From assembly GCA_037380725.1 (NCBI GenBank), contig JARRRL010000066.1, positions 1-9,564 of the forward strand: a stretch of DNA of 9,564 nucleotides, given 5' to 3'. This document shows, piece by piece, positions 1-6,401 of the stretch. The notes beneath the pieces are model-generated. The model did not search any database and was not told the DNA's origin. It worked only from the letters and a program-made list of their open reading frames with translations. The DNA comes from JARRRL01 sp037380725 (lineage in GTDB: Bacteria > Pseudomonadota > Gammaproteobacteria > Pseudomonadales > JANQJO01). Position numbers and translations under genes: made by a program. Within the stretch, counting starts at the first letter, position 1; the number at the start of each line of letters is the position of its first letter.

Positions 1-92
1 GTTAACAATCAATAAGCTATCACTGACCCAGAGCGGGTCAAGCATAACAATTCATTACTCAACTATCAATAGGCTTATCAAAATAGACTCAA

Positions 93-236
93 TTAATTGC
101 CAGGTTCGACGGATTCAACGCCTTCTAAGTATTGAAAGGGTAGGGTGCGGGCTAAACGAATAAAATCGCGAATAAATCGCGAATGAACGGCAATTCCGCT
201 TGATGCTTTTGAACTGCCGCGTAGAGGGTACACCAT
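93..236 (-). CDS. Doubtful small ORF downstream of glpD (47 aa)
   Basis: This is an open frame from an ATG at 236-234 to TAA at 95-93, starting 27 bp after the glpD stop and on the same strand. The product would start MVYPLRGSSKASS and contain the stretch HSRFIRDFIRLARTLP, a short basic amphipathic segment, with an acidic end (EGVESVEPGN). An exact 11 bp tandem repeat at 163-184 lies inside it. I see no Shine-Dalgarno sequence before the ATG (the upstream bases read TGTGTCCTT) and recognise no family. It could be a small downstream protein co-transcribed with glpD, or simply a chance ORF. I lean to chance. Confidence 0.18.
   Translation of the reverse strand: MVYPLRGSSKASSGIAVHSRFIRDFIRLARTLPFQYLEGVESVEPGN
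163..184. repeat. 11 bp direct tandem repeat, 2 exact copies
   Basis: AAATCGCGAAT occurs at 163-173 and again at 174-184 with no mismatch. It lies in the otherwise unassigned 1-263 stretch downstream of glpD. That stretch also holds a loose direct repeat (CAATAAGCTATCA near 8 and CAATAGGCTTATCA near 67) and a 6 bp stem TGACCC/GGGTCA at 24-40, which lacks a T-run on either strand. Confidence 0.8.
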
Positions 237-263
237 AAGGACACATGCTATTTCACTTTCATA

Positions 264-1796
264 CTATTTATCATTCATTTTATTTATCATTTGGCTGATC
301 CGATGCGTCAAGGACTCCGGTCCAGTTAGGTACAGCGTCGTACGTCGGCGCAAGATGTCCTCCGCACAGCGAGCCCATTCTGTTTCACACAAGTAGCGCA
401 CTTCGGCTTCGGTCAAGCCACCGCCCAAGTCTTCGCCCAGATCCTCCCACGTTTGCGCGTCCCTGACAATGTGGCGATAGCGCGTCCCGTAAGCGCTCAA
501 CCAGCGTTGTCGAGTATCTTCAGGCACAAAGGCGCAACGTTGGTTTACTTCCGACGCCAGCAGCTCTGGTGGTTGCTCACCACCCGGTAAGGTCGCGTAA
601 CGCGTCCAAGGTCCCGATAAATGAGGAAACACCGGCTTCAGGGTGTTCAGAGCCGTTTCGGCCAATTTTCGATATGTTGTCAGTTTTCCGCCAAAAACGC
701 TTAACCAAGGAACACCATGGAGCTGCTGTAAAGACATCGTATAGTCGCGCGTGATCGCGGAGGGATCATCGGATTCGTCGTCACACAAGGGGCGTACGCC
801 CGCATAATGCGCCACAATATCAGCGCGAGTTAATATACGTTTAAAATGATCGTTATACACCGCGAGTAAATATTCAATTTCATCGTCATCCGTATTAACG
901 GTTTCGGGCGAGCCCGTGTGTACTTTGTCCGTTGTGCCAATGAGCGTGAAATCATTCAGGTAGGGGATTACAAACACGACGCGTTTGTCTTGGTTCTGCA
1001 GAATGTAGCACGTTTCCCCTTCGTAGATACGCGGTACAATCAGGTGGCTACCTTTGATCAATCGAATTCGCCGTGGTGAAGCTAATTTCAGCCGATCTTC
1101 AATAAAGGTCTGCGCCCACGGACCGGTGGCATTCACCAAGCAACGTGCGCGCACACAGCGGGGCTCTGAAGCGGTGTTGTCCGAGCTGTTGGTTTCCGCT
1201 GAGCCAGTCCCTGCGGGAACATCTCGCAACATCACGTGCCACAAACCATCCTGTACAAAGGCTTTTTCGCAACGCGTGTAATTGTCGATTGTGCCGCCTT
1301 TTTCGCGCAAAGCCTGCAAGTTTGCGATCACCAAGCGGGCATCATCCACCCAGCAATCGGTGTATTCAAATCCACGCACCAAGTGTGATTGCAGCGGACT
1401 GCTGGCATCAAACCAAAGGCCGCGCGAAGTGGCTAAAGTGCTGCGTCCCCCCAAGGTGTCATATAAAAATAACCCGATTCGGATAAGCCAGGTCGGGCGC
1501 AAATGCGGTCGATGCGGTAAAATAAAGCGCTTGGCTTTAATTAAGTGGGGGGCTTTTTTTCGTAAAATATCGCGTTCAGACAGGGCTTCGCGAACCAGTC
1601 GAAATTCGTAATGCTCCAGGTATCGTAAACCGCCGTGAATCAATTTACTGCTGCGGGAAGAGGTGGCGCTGGCAAAATCATGCTGCTCAACCAGGTGCAC
1701 TCGTAAACCTCGTCCCGCGGCGTCCAACGCAATACCCGCGCCATTTATGCCACCGCCCACGACCAATAAATCCACGGTAGGTAGGTTTTTTTCCAA
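264..1796 (-). CDS. glpD: Aerobic glycerol-3-phosphate dehydrogenase, FAD-dependent
   Basis: GlpD oxidises sn-glycerol 3-phosphate to dihydroxyacetone phosphate at the inner face of the cytoplasmic membrane and passes electrons to ubiquinone through FAD. The 510-residue product is close to the 501 of E. coli GlpD and reads in register with it. The N-terminal dinucleotide-binding fold has GGGINGAG at residues 14-21. Family blocks include SSKLIHGGLRYLEHYEFRLV (49-68), HRPHLRP (95-101), RGFEYTDCWVDDARLV (141-156), LVNATGPW (220-227), RLIKGSH (245-251), GVRPLCDDESD with the likely substrate-contacting R335 (333-343), and SVFGGKLTTYRKLAE (366-380). A Ser/Thr/Asn-rich insertion around 193-214 replaces a shorter loop of the E. 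coli enzyme. The start is a TTG eight bases after GGGGAG; no ATG lies near it in frame. The gene is divergent from glpK. Glycerol 3-phosphate made by GlpK is its substrate. Confidence 0.97.
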   Translation of the reverse strand: MEKNLPTVDLLVVGGGINGAGIALDAAGRGLRVHLVEQHDFASATSSRSSKLIHGGLRYLEHYEFRLVREALSERDILRKKAPHLIKAKRFILPHRPHLRPTWLIRIGLFLYDTLGGRSTLATSRGLWFDASSPLQSHLVRGFEYTDCWVDDARLVIANLQALREKGGTIDNYTRCEKAFVQDGLWHVMLRDVPAGTGSAETNSSDNTASEPRCVRARCLVNATGPWAQTFIEDRLKLASPRRIRLIKGSHLIVPRIYEGETCYILQNQDKRVVFVIPYLNDFTLIGTTDKVHTGSPETVNTDDDEIEYLLAVYNDHFKRILTRADIVAHYAGVRPLCDDESDDPSAITRDYTMSLQQLHGVPWLSVFGGKLTTYRKLAETALNTLKPVFPHLSGPWTRYATLPGGEQPPELLASEVNQRCAFVPEDTRQRWLSAYGTRYRHIVRDAQTWEDLGEDLGGGLTEAEVRYLCETEWARCAEDILRRRTTLYLTGPESLTHRISQMINKMNDK

Positions 1797-1804
1797 TGTA
1801 GCAG

Positions 1805-1810
1805 CTCCCC
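1805..1810 (-). promoter_or_regulatory. glpD ribosome binding site
   Basis: GGGGAG on the minus strand lies eight bases before the TTG start at 1796-1794. This strong site decides the unusual TTG start; the GXGXXG FAD loop follows at the normal distance of about 12 residues. Confidence 0.75.
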
Positions 1811-1946
1811 AATTCGAAGGCCTACGTTCATCTGATGAGTGTAACCCGATTTTGGTGCAACCAGCAGAGTTAGCGTGAGCGTCCCAAGGAGTTGCAGTCG
1901 CTCGCGTACCTCAGTACTGTAGGGCGCACGCGATCAGCGCAACATC

Positions 1947-1952
1947 AGGAGG
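1947..1952 (+). promoter_or_regulatory. glpK ribosome binding site
   Basis: AGGAGG lies 11 bases before the ATG at 1964. It picks that ATG over the in-frame upstream TTG at 1892, which would add 24 residues that E. coli GlpK does not have. Confidence 0.75.
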
Positions 1953-1963
1953 ACGTTACCATC

Positions 1964-3448
1964 ATGGACGATATACTTGCTATTGATCAAGGTACTACCA
2001 GTACACGTGCGATGATATTTAGCCCAACCGGACAAGTACGCGGTCAACATCAAATGTCGTTTCAACAGTTCTATCCACAGGATGGATGGGTGGAACATGA
2101 CCCCGAAGCCATTTGGCAAACGGTGCTCAAAACGGTACAGGGTGCCTTGGACGCCGCCAATATGGAGGCAAAAGACCTGCGAGCGTTGGGCATTACAAAC
2201 CAACGCGAAACCGTTGTGATGTGGGATCGCGCAACAGGAAATGCCATTTACCCCGCATTGGTTTGGCAAGATCGCCGCACCGCCGATTTTTGCCACCGTT
2301 TACGTGAAGATGGCTTGGAGCAAACCGTTCGACACAAAACTGGCTTATTGCTAGATCCCTATTTTTCAGCCACTAAAATTCGCTGGATACTGGAAAATGT
2401 GCCAGGCGCACGCGCACGCGCTGAACGCGGTGAATTGGCGTTTGGAACGATTGACACTTTTTTGGTTTGGCGTTTAACACACGGGGCAACGCACCGCACG
2501 GATGCCACCAACGCCTGCCGCACCTTGCTGTTTAATATACACGAACAACGCTGGGATGAAGACTTACTCTCCTTGTTTGGCATTCCCGCCGCACTTCTGC
2601 CGGAAGTGGTGGACAATTGTGGCGACATCGCACTGAGCGATGCGCGACATTTTGGCTGCGCCATACCCATCACGGGCATGGCGGGGGATCAGCATGCGGC
2701 CTTGGTTGGTCAAGCGTGTTTGGAACCGGGAATGGGTAAAAGCACCTACGGCACCGGTTGTTTTTTTATACTGAATACAGGGGAAAACTGCTTGTTCAGT
2801 GAAAACCGCCTGCTGACAACGCTGGCCTATCGTTTGGAAGGTAAACCCACCTATGCCATTGAAGGCAGTATTTTTATTGCCGGAGCAGCGGTGCAATGGA
2901 TTCGCGATCAATTGGGCTTGGTGAAAAACGCGGCGGAAACACAAGCCATTGCTGAACAAACCCCCGTCGATCAGTCGGTATATCTGGTTCCCGCGTTCAC
3001 GGGATTGGGAGCGCCGTATTGGGATCCCGATGCGCGCGGCGCTCTATTGGGTTTGACGCGTAACACCAGCGCAAACGACATTGTGACGGCAACCTTGCAA
3101 TCGGTATGCTATCAAACGGCAGATCTCATTCACGCTATGGAACGAGATGGCGCCACACTCGCCAACACGCTTCGTGTAGACGGTGGCATGGTGGTAAACG
3201 ATTGGTTTGTTCAGTTTTTGGCCGATGTACTGGATAGAACCATTGATCGACCTCGCATCACGGAGACGACGGCCTTGGGTGCCGCTTATTTAGCGGGTCT
3301 GGGAGCGGGTGTACACACGAACCTGTCGGTATTGCGGGATCACTGGTCCTGTGACGCTTCTTTTAAACCTAAAATGCCAGCAGAGATGCGAAATAAGCTT
3401 TATCACGGGTGGCTGGAAGCCGTCAACCGCGTTCGAAGCAAGCGATAA
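1964..3448 (+). CDS. glpK: Glycerol kinase
   Basis: GlpK phosphorylates glycerol with ATP to sn-glycerol 3-phosphate, trapping it in the cytosol; the product feeds GlpD. The protein has 494 residues (E. coli 502) and starts MDDILAIDQGTTSTRAMIF, the phosphate-1 motif of the FGGY/ASKHA fold. Glycerol-binding residues are present by manual alignment: R81-E82 (GITNQRET), W101, Y133 (DPYFS) and D242-Q243 (AGDQHAAL). GKSTYGTGCF (258-267), FTGLGAPYWDP (345-355) and the adenosine-site segment RVDGGMVVNDW (404-414) are also intact. The E. coli loop that binds the inhibitor fructose 1,6-bisphosphate (GGTRIPIS, Arg236) reads GCAIPIT here, with A233 at the Arg position, so that inhibition is probably absent. 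The 1892 TTG start is rejected because AGGAGG stands just upstream of 1964. No glpF aquaglyceroporin gene is adjacent. Confidence 0.97.
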   Translation: MDDILAIDQGTTSTRAMIFSPTGQVRGQHQMSFQQFYPQDGWVEHDPEAIWQTVLKTVQGALDAANMEAKDLRALGITNQRETVVMWDRATGNAIYPALVWQDRRTADFCHRLREDGLEQTVRHKTGLLLDPYFSATKIRWILENVPGARARAERGELAFGTIDTFLVWRLTHGATHRTDATNACRTLLFNIHEQRWDEDLLSLFGIPAALLPEVVDNCGDIALSDARHFGCAIPITGMAGDQHAALVGQACLEPGMGKSTYGTGCFFILNTGENCLFSENRLLTTLAYRLEGKPTYAIEGSIFIAGAAVQWIRDQLGLVKNAAETQAIAEQTPVDQSVYLVPAFTGLGAPYWDPDARGALLGLTRNTSANDIVTATLQSVCYQTADLIHAMERDGATLANTLRVDGGMVVNDWFVQFLADVLDRTIDRPRITETTALGAAYLAGLGAGVHTNLSVLRDHWSCDASFKPKMPAEMRNKLYHGWLEAVNRVRSKR

Positions 3449-3460
3449 CACCCGATCCTG

Positions 3461-3493
3461 GTCTTCCGCGTGTCTTCTTGGCGTCTTCGACCT
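3461..3493. repeat. Degenerate 11 bp repeat, 3 copies
   Basis: GTCTTC recurs exactly every 11 bp (3461, 3472, 3483) just after the glpK stop, but the other five bases of each unit differ. No hairpin with a T-run was seen, so it does not look like an intrinsic terminator. Confidence 0.5.
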
Positions 3494-3495
3494 AT

Positions 3496-3523
3496 TATGG
3501 TGGTATATGTATGGTGATATGTG
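3496..3523. repeat. 14 bp tandem repeat, 2 copies
   Basis: TATGGTGGTATATG (3496-3509) is followed directly by TATGGTGATATGTG (3510-3523), 12 of 14 identical. It lies between glpK and the GGDEF gene. Confidence 0.7.
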
Positions 3524-3643
3524 AGCCACTGGAATACGCGTTGATCGATGATGACAAGCCGAGACGATTACGACGACTACAACTGCGATTATGACCACAA
3601 GCACGGCGTCGACTCCTGTCGATTTTGGAGCAATGTGCCGCCA

Positions 3644-4795
3644 ATGCCCACCAATCAAGCACCCCGTTGGCACTCCGAGTTAAGCTGGGTAAGCCTGGTT
3701 GTGGCCTTGCAAATTGGCTTTGTCGCCAGTGGCGTGAGTCTCGGCTTGTTGGTGGTGGACTGGCGCTGGGTGCTGGCACTTGGGTTTACTCAAGCGACGT
3801 TACAGGGTGTTTTTCTCCTTTTATATGCCAGTGGATGGCTACGCGTTTTTCCGCTTAATTTGGTTTTTCTCGTGCATCAAGTGTTGACCGGCGTTACGGT
3901 GATCGTGACGGCGTGGCTGGCTCAGCCGTACTCATTCGAATTGATGTTGTTTTACATCCCCTTAATTATAATCGGCTACAACGTAAGCGGTGTGACCAGT
4001 AAGGTTGTGATCGCGTTGTTGGGTTGTTTGGGGTTTCTAACGGTGTTAGCGATTCAACACGTCCCCCTTTGGGACAGCCGCAATATTTTACATCAAGCGA
4101 TTTTGCCTTTTTGGCGCTGGTTGAGTTTTTTCATGTTGAGTGTACTGGCGTTCATCACGTCCGTGTTGAGCGCGTATTTGTATCGCCTCGTCGAAAATAA
4201 AAATAAACAATTATTGGCGGCATTACGCACCAATCAACAACTCACGGTGATCGACAACATGACGGGGCTGCATAATCAACGCTACATGATTGAGCAAATC
4301 GAGAAACAAAAAAACATCGCGGATCGCGGCGAATACTGTTTTGTGCTGGCGGCAGTGGCCATCGATCATTTCCAAACACTGGTGGACACACACAGTGAAG
4401 CCGCCGCAGACGATGTGGTCATTTCGGTTGGTAAAATATTGGACAGTCACATTCGAAATGTGGATGTGGGATCGCGCTGGGACAACGATGCTGTTTTTTT
4501 AATCCTCTTGATCAACACGTCGGTCGATCGCGCTAAATCGGTGTTTCAACGCATCAGTCAAGCGGTACAAGATCGTAATTTTTTAAGTGTTGGCGTGGAT
4601 GATACGGTGACCGTATCCATTGGCGCCACGCAGTATTTGTGCATTGAAACCTGGGAAAGCATCGCGCAACGTGCTTTGCACGCACTGAAGACGGCCCAAG
4701 ACAGAGGGGCGAATCAAATTGAAACGGTCTTACCCACCACCCGTTGCGTAGAGCTGGTTCGTGATCGAGACGATCGATTGAAACCCTTGTTATAA
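3644..4795 (+). CDS. Six-TM membrane protein with degenerate GGDEF domain
   Basis: The 383-residue protein has about six hydrophobic helices (roughly 14-38, 42-62, 68-92, 98-112, 119-138, 155-180), a short linker and a C-terminal GGDEF fold from about 204 to 363 (DNMTGLHNQRYM at 204-215). Intact GGDEF domains make c-di-GMP from two GTP. Here the signature reads DNDAV (280-284). Aligned by hand to PleD, D327, K332 and N335 become A239, Q244 and V247, so synthesis is unlikely. The I-site is kept: R271-N-V-D274 lies at the exact PleD spacing from the signature, so the domain could still bind c-di-GMP. The frame is open back to an ATG at 3548, but that extension is a low-complexity Asp/Tyr run over repeat-like DNA with no ribosome site. 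GTG 3635, four bases after GGAG (3627-3630), is another possible start. The gene converges with the kinase gene 36 bp downstream. Confidence 0.85.
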   Translation: MPTNQAPRWHSELSWVSLVVALQIGFVASGVSLGLLVVDWRWVLALGFTQATLQGVFLLLYASGWLRVFPLNLVFLVHQVLTGVTVIVTAWLAQPYSFELMLFYIPLIIIGYNVSGVTSKVVIALLGCLGFLTVLAIQHVPLWDSRNILHQAILPFWRWLSFFMLSVLAFITSVLSAYLYRLVENKNKQLLAALRTNQQLTVIDNMTGLHNQRYMIEQIEKQKNIADRGEYCFVLAAVAIDHFQTLVDTHSEAAADDVVISVGKILDSHIRNVDVGSRWDNDAVFLILLINTSVDRAKSVFQRISQAVQDRNFLSVGVDDTVTVSIGATQYLCIETWESIAQRALHALKTAQDRGANQIETVLPTTRCVELVRDRDDRLKPLL

Positions 4796-4827
4796 GCTCA
4801 CGTTATAAGTTCATGTTATAAGTTCAT
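4789..4827. repeat. 13 bp tandem repeat, 3 copies, spanning the GGDEF-gene stop codon
   Basis: GTTATAAGCTCAC (4789-4801) is followed by two exact copies of GTTATAAGTTCAT (4802-4814, 4815-4827). The first copy contains the TAA stop (4793-4795) of the GGDEF gene. The last ends five bases before the end of the convergent kinase gene. No bidirectional terminator hairpin was seen in this 36 bp gap. Confidence 0.85.
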
Positions 4828-4831
4828 GGCG

Positions 4832-5869
4832 TTACGACTCGAGTCGATGCGCCAGTTCACCGGCGCTATATGCCGCGCGCGCGTGCGGGTCGGGGTGCAG
4901 CATGTCACGCACACACATCGCCACCCTTCGAGATGTGAGGTGTCCTAAAAAGGAAGGGGAGGGCCGTTTTTGGTGGGCCGCATTCAGCATTTTCTCGTGC
5001 GGCGTTGCACCGGTAATCCACCGTTCAGCCGTCAGCAGTTCGTAGCACAAAATACCCATTTGATACACATCACTCGTCCACGTCCACGCTTCACCACGCG
5101 CTTGCTCAGGAGACAAATAAGACGGCTTAGCAATCCATCGTTTGCTGTTTGGGGTCGGTGATTTTCGGTAATGTGCGCAGCCAAAGTCCACCAATTGTGG
5201 GCCAAGCTGAGGCGTATAGATAATATTTTCCGCACTGATGTCGCCATGCACCACCGCGTCGTTTTTACTGTGCAGGTATTCCAATTGATGTAAAAGTGCG
5301 CGGACGATACCCAGCACCGTGGTGTGCGCGCACGCATCGCCATACAATTCACCACGTTGAGCAAAAGCCATTAACGGTTCACCCGGTAATTGGACATAAG
5401 CCAGAAAAGCGCGATCATCGTACATCCCGTCTGCAAACAACTGCGGCAGCATTGGGTGCCTCAAACCACGCAATACGTCGATTTCAAGCTTAAACTGCTG
5501 CGCCAGAGCCTGATGACTCAACCAGTCAGGTCGAATCATTTTAATGATCAAAGTCGGTGCTATTTCGGAGCTATTGTGCGCTTGGAAAACATCGCAAACG
5601 CCCCCATGTGCGAATGGTGTTAATTGATACAGGACGCCACGAATAGGTAAATACATGTTTTCGAGCATGTTATGAGCAGTCCGTGGTGGATCATACTGTT
5701 TGCAAAGTGCGCGATACGCCTCTGTACGCTTGTTTAATGCGGATTGGCCTAATACGGATTGGCCTAATGCAGATTGGTCTAACACCGATTGCGGTGCAGA
5801 ATGTGTCGCAAATCGAGCCAAGCCTGGAAACCATACTTTCTGGAGCCAGGCTGTATGCAGCAGCGCCAT
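4832..5869 (-). CDS. Hanks-type Ser/Thr protein kinase, soluble
   Basis: The 345-residue protein carries a eukaryotic-like kinase domain from about 78 to 343. Its glycine loop is weak (FAHGGVCDVF, 86-95; first and third Gly replaced). The catalytic set is present: K110 (LIIK), helix-C E129, catalytic loop HGDISAEN with D210 and N215, DFG at 228-230, SPE at 253-255 and SDVYQMG at 266-272. The usual Lys two residues after the catalytic Asp is Ser212, as in other HGD-type kinases, so activity is likely but unproven. No transmembrane helix or extracellular sensor is seen. The N-terminus is hydrophobic and aromatic (1-20), then carries four pentapeptides QS(V/A)L(D/G/N) at 27-46 encoded by a DNA tandem repeat. 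On the minus strand AGGA lies nine bases before the ATG. The kinase is transcribed away from the FHA-ATPase gene, whose FHA domain is a natural reader of its product. Confidence 0.9.
   Translation of the reverse strand: MALLHTAWLQKVWFPGLARFATHSAPQSVLDQSALGQSVLGQSALNKRTEAYRALCKQYDPPRTAHNMLENMYLPIRGVLYQLTPFAHGGVCDVFQAHNSSEIAPTLIIKMIRPDWLSHQALAQQFKLEIDVLRGLRHPMLPQLFADGMYDDRAFLAYVQLPGEPLMAFAQRGELYGDACAHTTVLGIVRALLHQLEYLHSKNDAVVHGDISAENIIYTPQLGPQLVDFGCAHYRKSPTPNSKRWIAKPSYLSPEQARGEAWTWTSDVYQMGILCYELLTAERWITGATPHEKMLNAAHQKRPSPSFLGHLTSRRVAMCVRDMLHPDPHARAAYSAGELAHRLES
5736..5795. repeat. 15 bp tandem repeat, 4 copies, inside the kinase gene
   Basis: Units on the plus strand are AATGCGGATTGGCCT (5736), AATACGGATTGGCCT (5751), AATGCAGATTGGTCT (5766) and a more divergent AACACCGATTGCGGT (5781). 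The length is a multiple of three, so the array keeps the frame and encodes four pentapeptides in the kinase N-terminal extension. Confidence 0.85.
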
Positions 5870-5884
5870 TATCTGTCATCCTAT

Positions 5885-5916
5885 CTGTGTTACGATCTGT
5901 CTGTGTTACGATCTGT
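5885..5916. repeat. 16 bp tandem repeat, 2 exact copies, in the kinase leader
   Basis: CTGTGTTACGATCTGT occurs at 5885-5900 and 5901-5916, with a partial third copy (CTGTGCTACG from 5913). ATCTGT also occurs at 5871 and 5883, so its spacing is 12, 12 and 16 bp. On the kinase strand these lie immediately upstream of the start codon, flanking the ribosome site AGGA (5882-5879). They could affect translation of the kinase. Confidence 0.8.
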
Positions 5917-6286
5917 GCTACGCTGAATTTTACTTATAAGTCAGTCACTCTATTCCTTCCAGTGATAGTGTGTATGGCTTTTGTCTTATTATGGCTATTT
6001 TTAGATCAGACTTCCGAAGCCTGTCACGAACCTCGTGTGAGCACAACAGTGCGACAACGTTCAAAAAAAGCGTGGCAGATCAAGGGATATCGATTGAACT
6101 TATAACCAACAAAATAAAACAAAATCCTCTTAGTGCGGGCCAAGCTGATTTTGTAACATGAGCGATAACCGATAAGGTAAGGTATGCTCAGCATCGCTTG
6201 AAATAGGCGAACACATCGGTAACGGTTTAACAGATAATGAGCGACAGGAGACGTCGCCGCAGCTCCTATTGCCGCACACCGCTGTT

Positions 6287-6331
6287 GTAACAACTGTAGT
6301 AGTAATAACTGCAGTAGTAACAACTGCAGTA
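6287..6331. repeat. 15 bp tandem repeat, 3 copies, upstream of FHA-ATPase gene
   Basis: GTAACAACTGTAGTA (6287), GTAATAACTGCAGTA (6302) and GTAACAACTGCAGTA (6317) follow one another without gaps. The palindrome GTTGT-A-ACAAC spans 6284-6294 at the left edge. The array ends about 70 bp before the ATG at 6402, so it is in the promoter or leader. It could be an array of regulator sites or a slippage-prone sequence without function. Confidence 0.85.
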
Positions 6332-6401
6332 GCTGCTGTCGTAAGAGCAACCCAAACGAAAAGAAAATGAATTACGTCTTGCTGTAGGAGACGACGAAAA
6401 C

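Larger units (their letters stand above)
1797..1963. promoter_or_regulatory. Divergent glpD-glpK control region
   Basis: This 167 bp holds the 5' ends of both glp genes, so both promoters should lie here or at its edges. On the plus strand, TTGCAG (1892-1897) and TACTGT (1915-1920) are 17 bp apart and could be a weak sigma-70 pair for glpK; each matches consensus at only 3 of 6 positions. TCATCTGATGA (1828-1838) is a perfect 5+1+5 palindrome and TTCGAA sits at 1813-1818. Either could be part of an operator, but neither matches the E. coli GlpR operator convincingly. Unlike most other gaps here, this one shows no tandem repeat. Confidence 0.5.
5870..6401. other. Divergent spacer between kinase and FHA-ATPase genes
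   Basis: This 532 bp gap holds the 5' regions of both genes plus two tandem arrays (5885-5916 and 6287-6331). TATAAC at 6101-6106 could be a -10 element on the plus strand, but no good -35 sits 16-18 bp upstream. A plus-strand reading frame crosses 5940-6105 with one hydrophobic stretch around 5952-6010. It lacks a ribosome site and begins antisense inside the kinase gene, so it is not called as a gene. Confidence 0.4.

Noticed and set aside
24..40. Hairpin TGACCC-AGAGC-GGGTCA as a glpD terminator
   Set aside because: The stem is only 6 bp, there is no T-run on either side, and it is over 200 bp from the glpD stop.
3548..3643. N-terminal extension of the GGDEF protein (Asp/Tyr/His-rich)
   Set aside because: No ribosome site before 3548, and the DNA is repeat-like, as in other gaps here. 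The first helix starts shortly after the ATG at 3644, so the shorter form is preferred, not proven.
3290..3673. 127-residue minus-strand ORF with a Val/Ile run
   Set aside because: The run comes from low-complexity GAC/TAC repeats upstream of the GGDEF gene, and the frame overlaps the end of glpK.
5683..6105. 140-residue plus-strand ORF with one hydrophobic segment
   Set aside because: Its first half is antisense to the kinase N-terminus, including the 15 bp repeat. It has no ribosome site and no recognisable family. A shorter start at 5973 would give 43 residues, also without a ribosome site.
6024..6350. 108-residue minus-strand ORF starting with Leu/Gln runs
   Set aside because: The LLQLLLLQ stretch is just the 15 bp repeat read in reverse; no supporting ribosome site or family.
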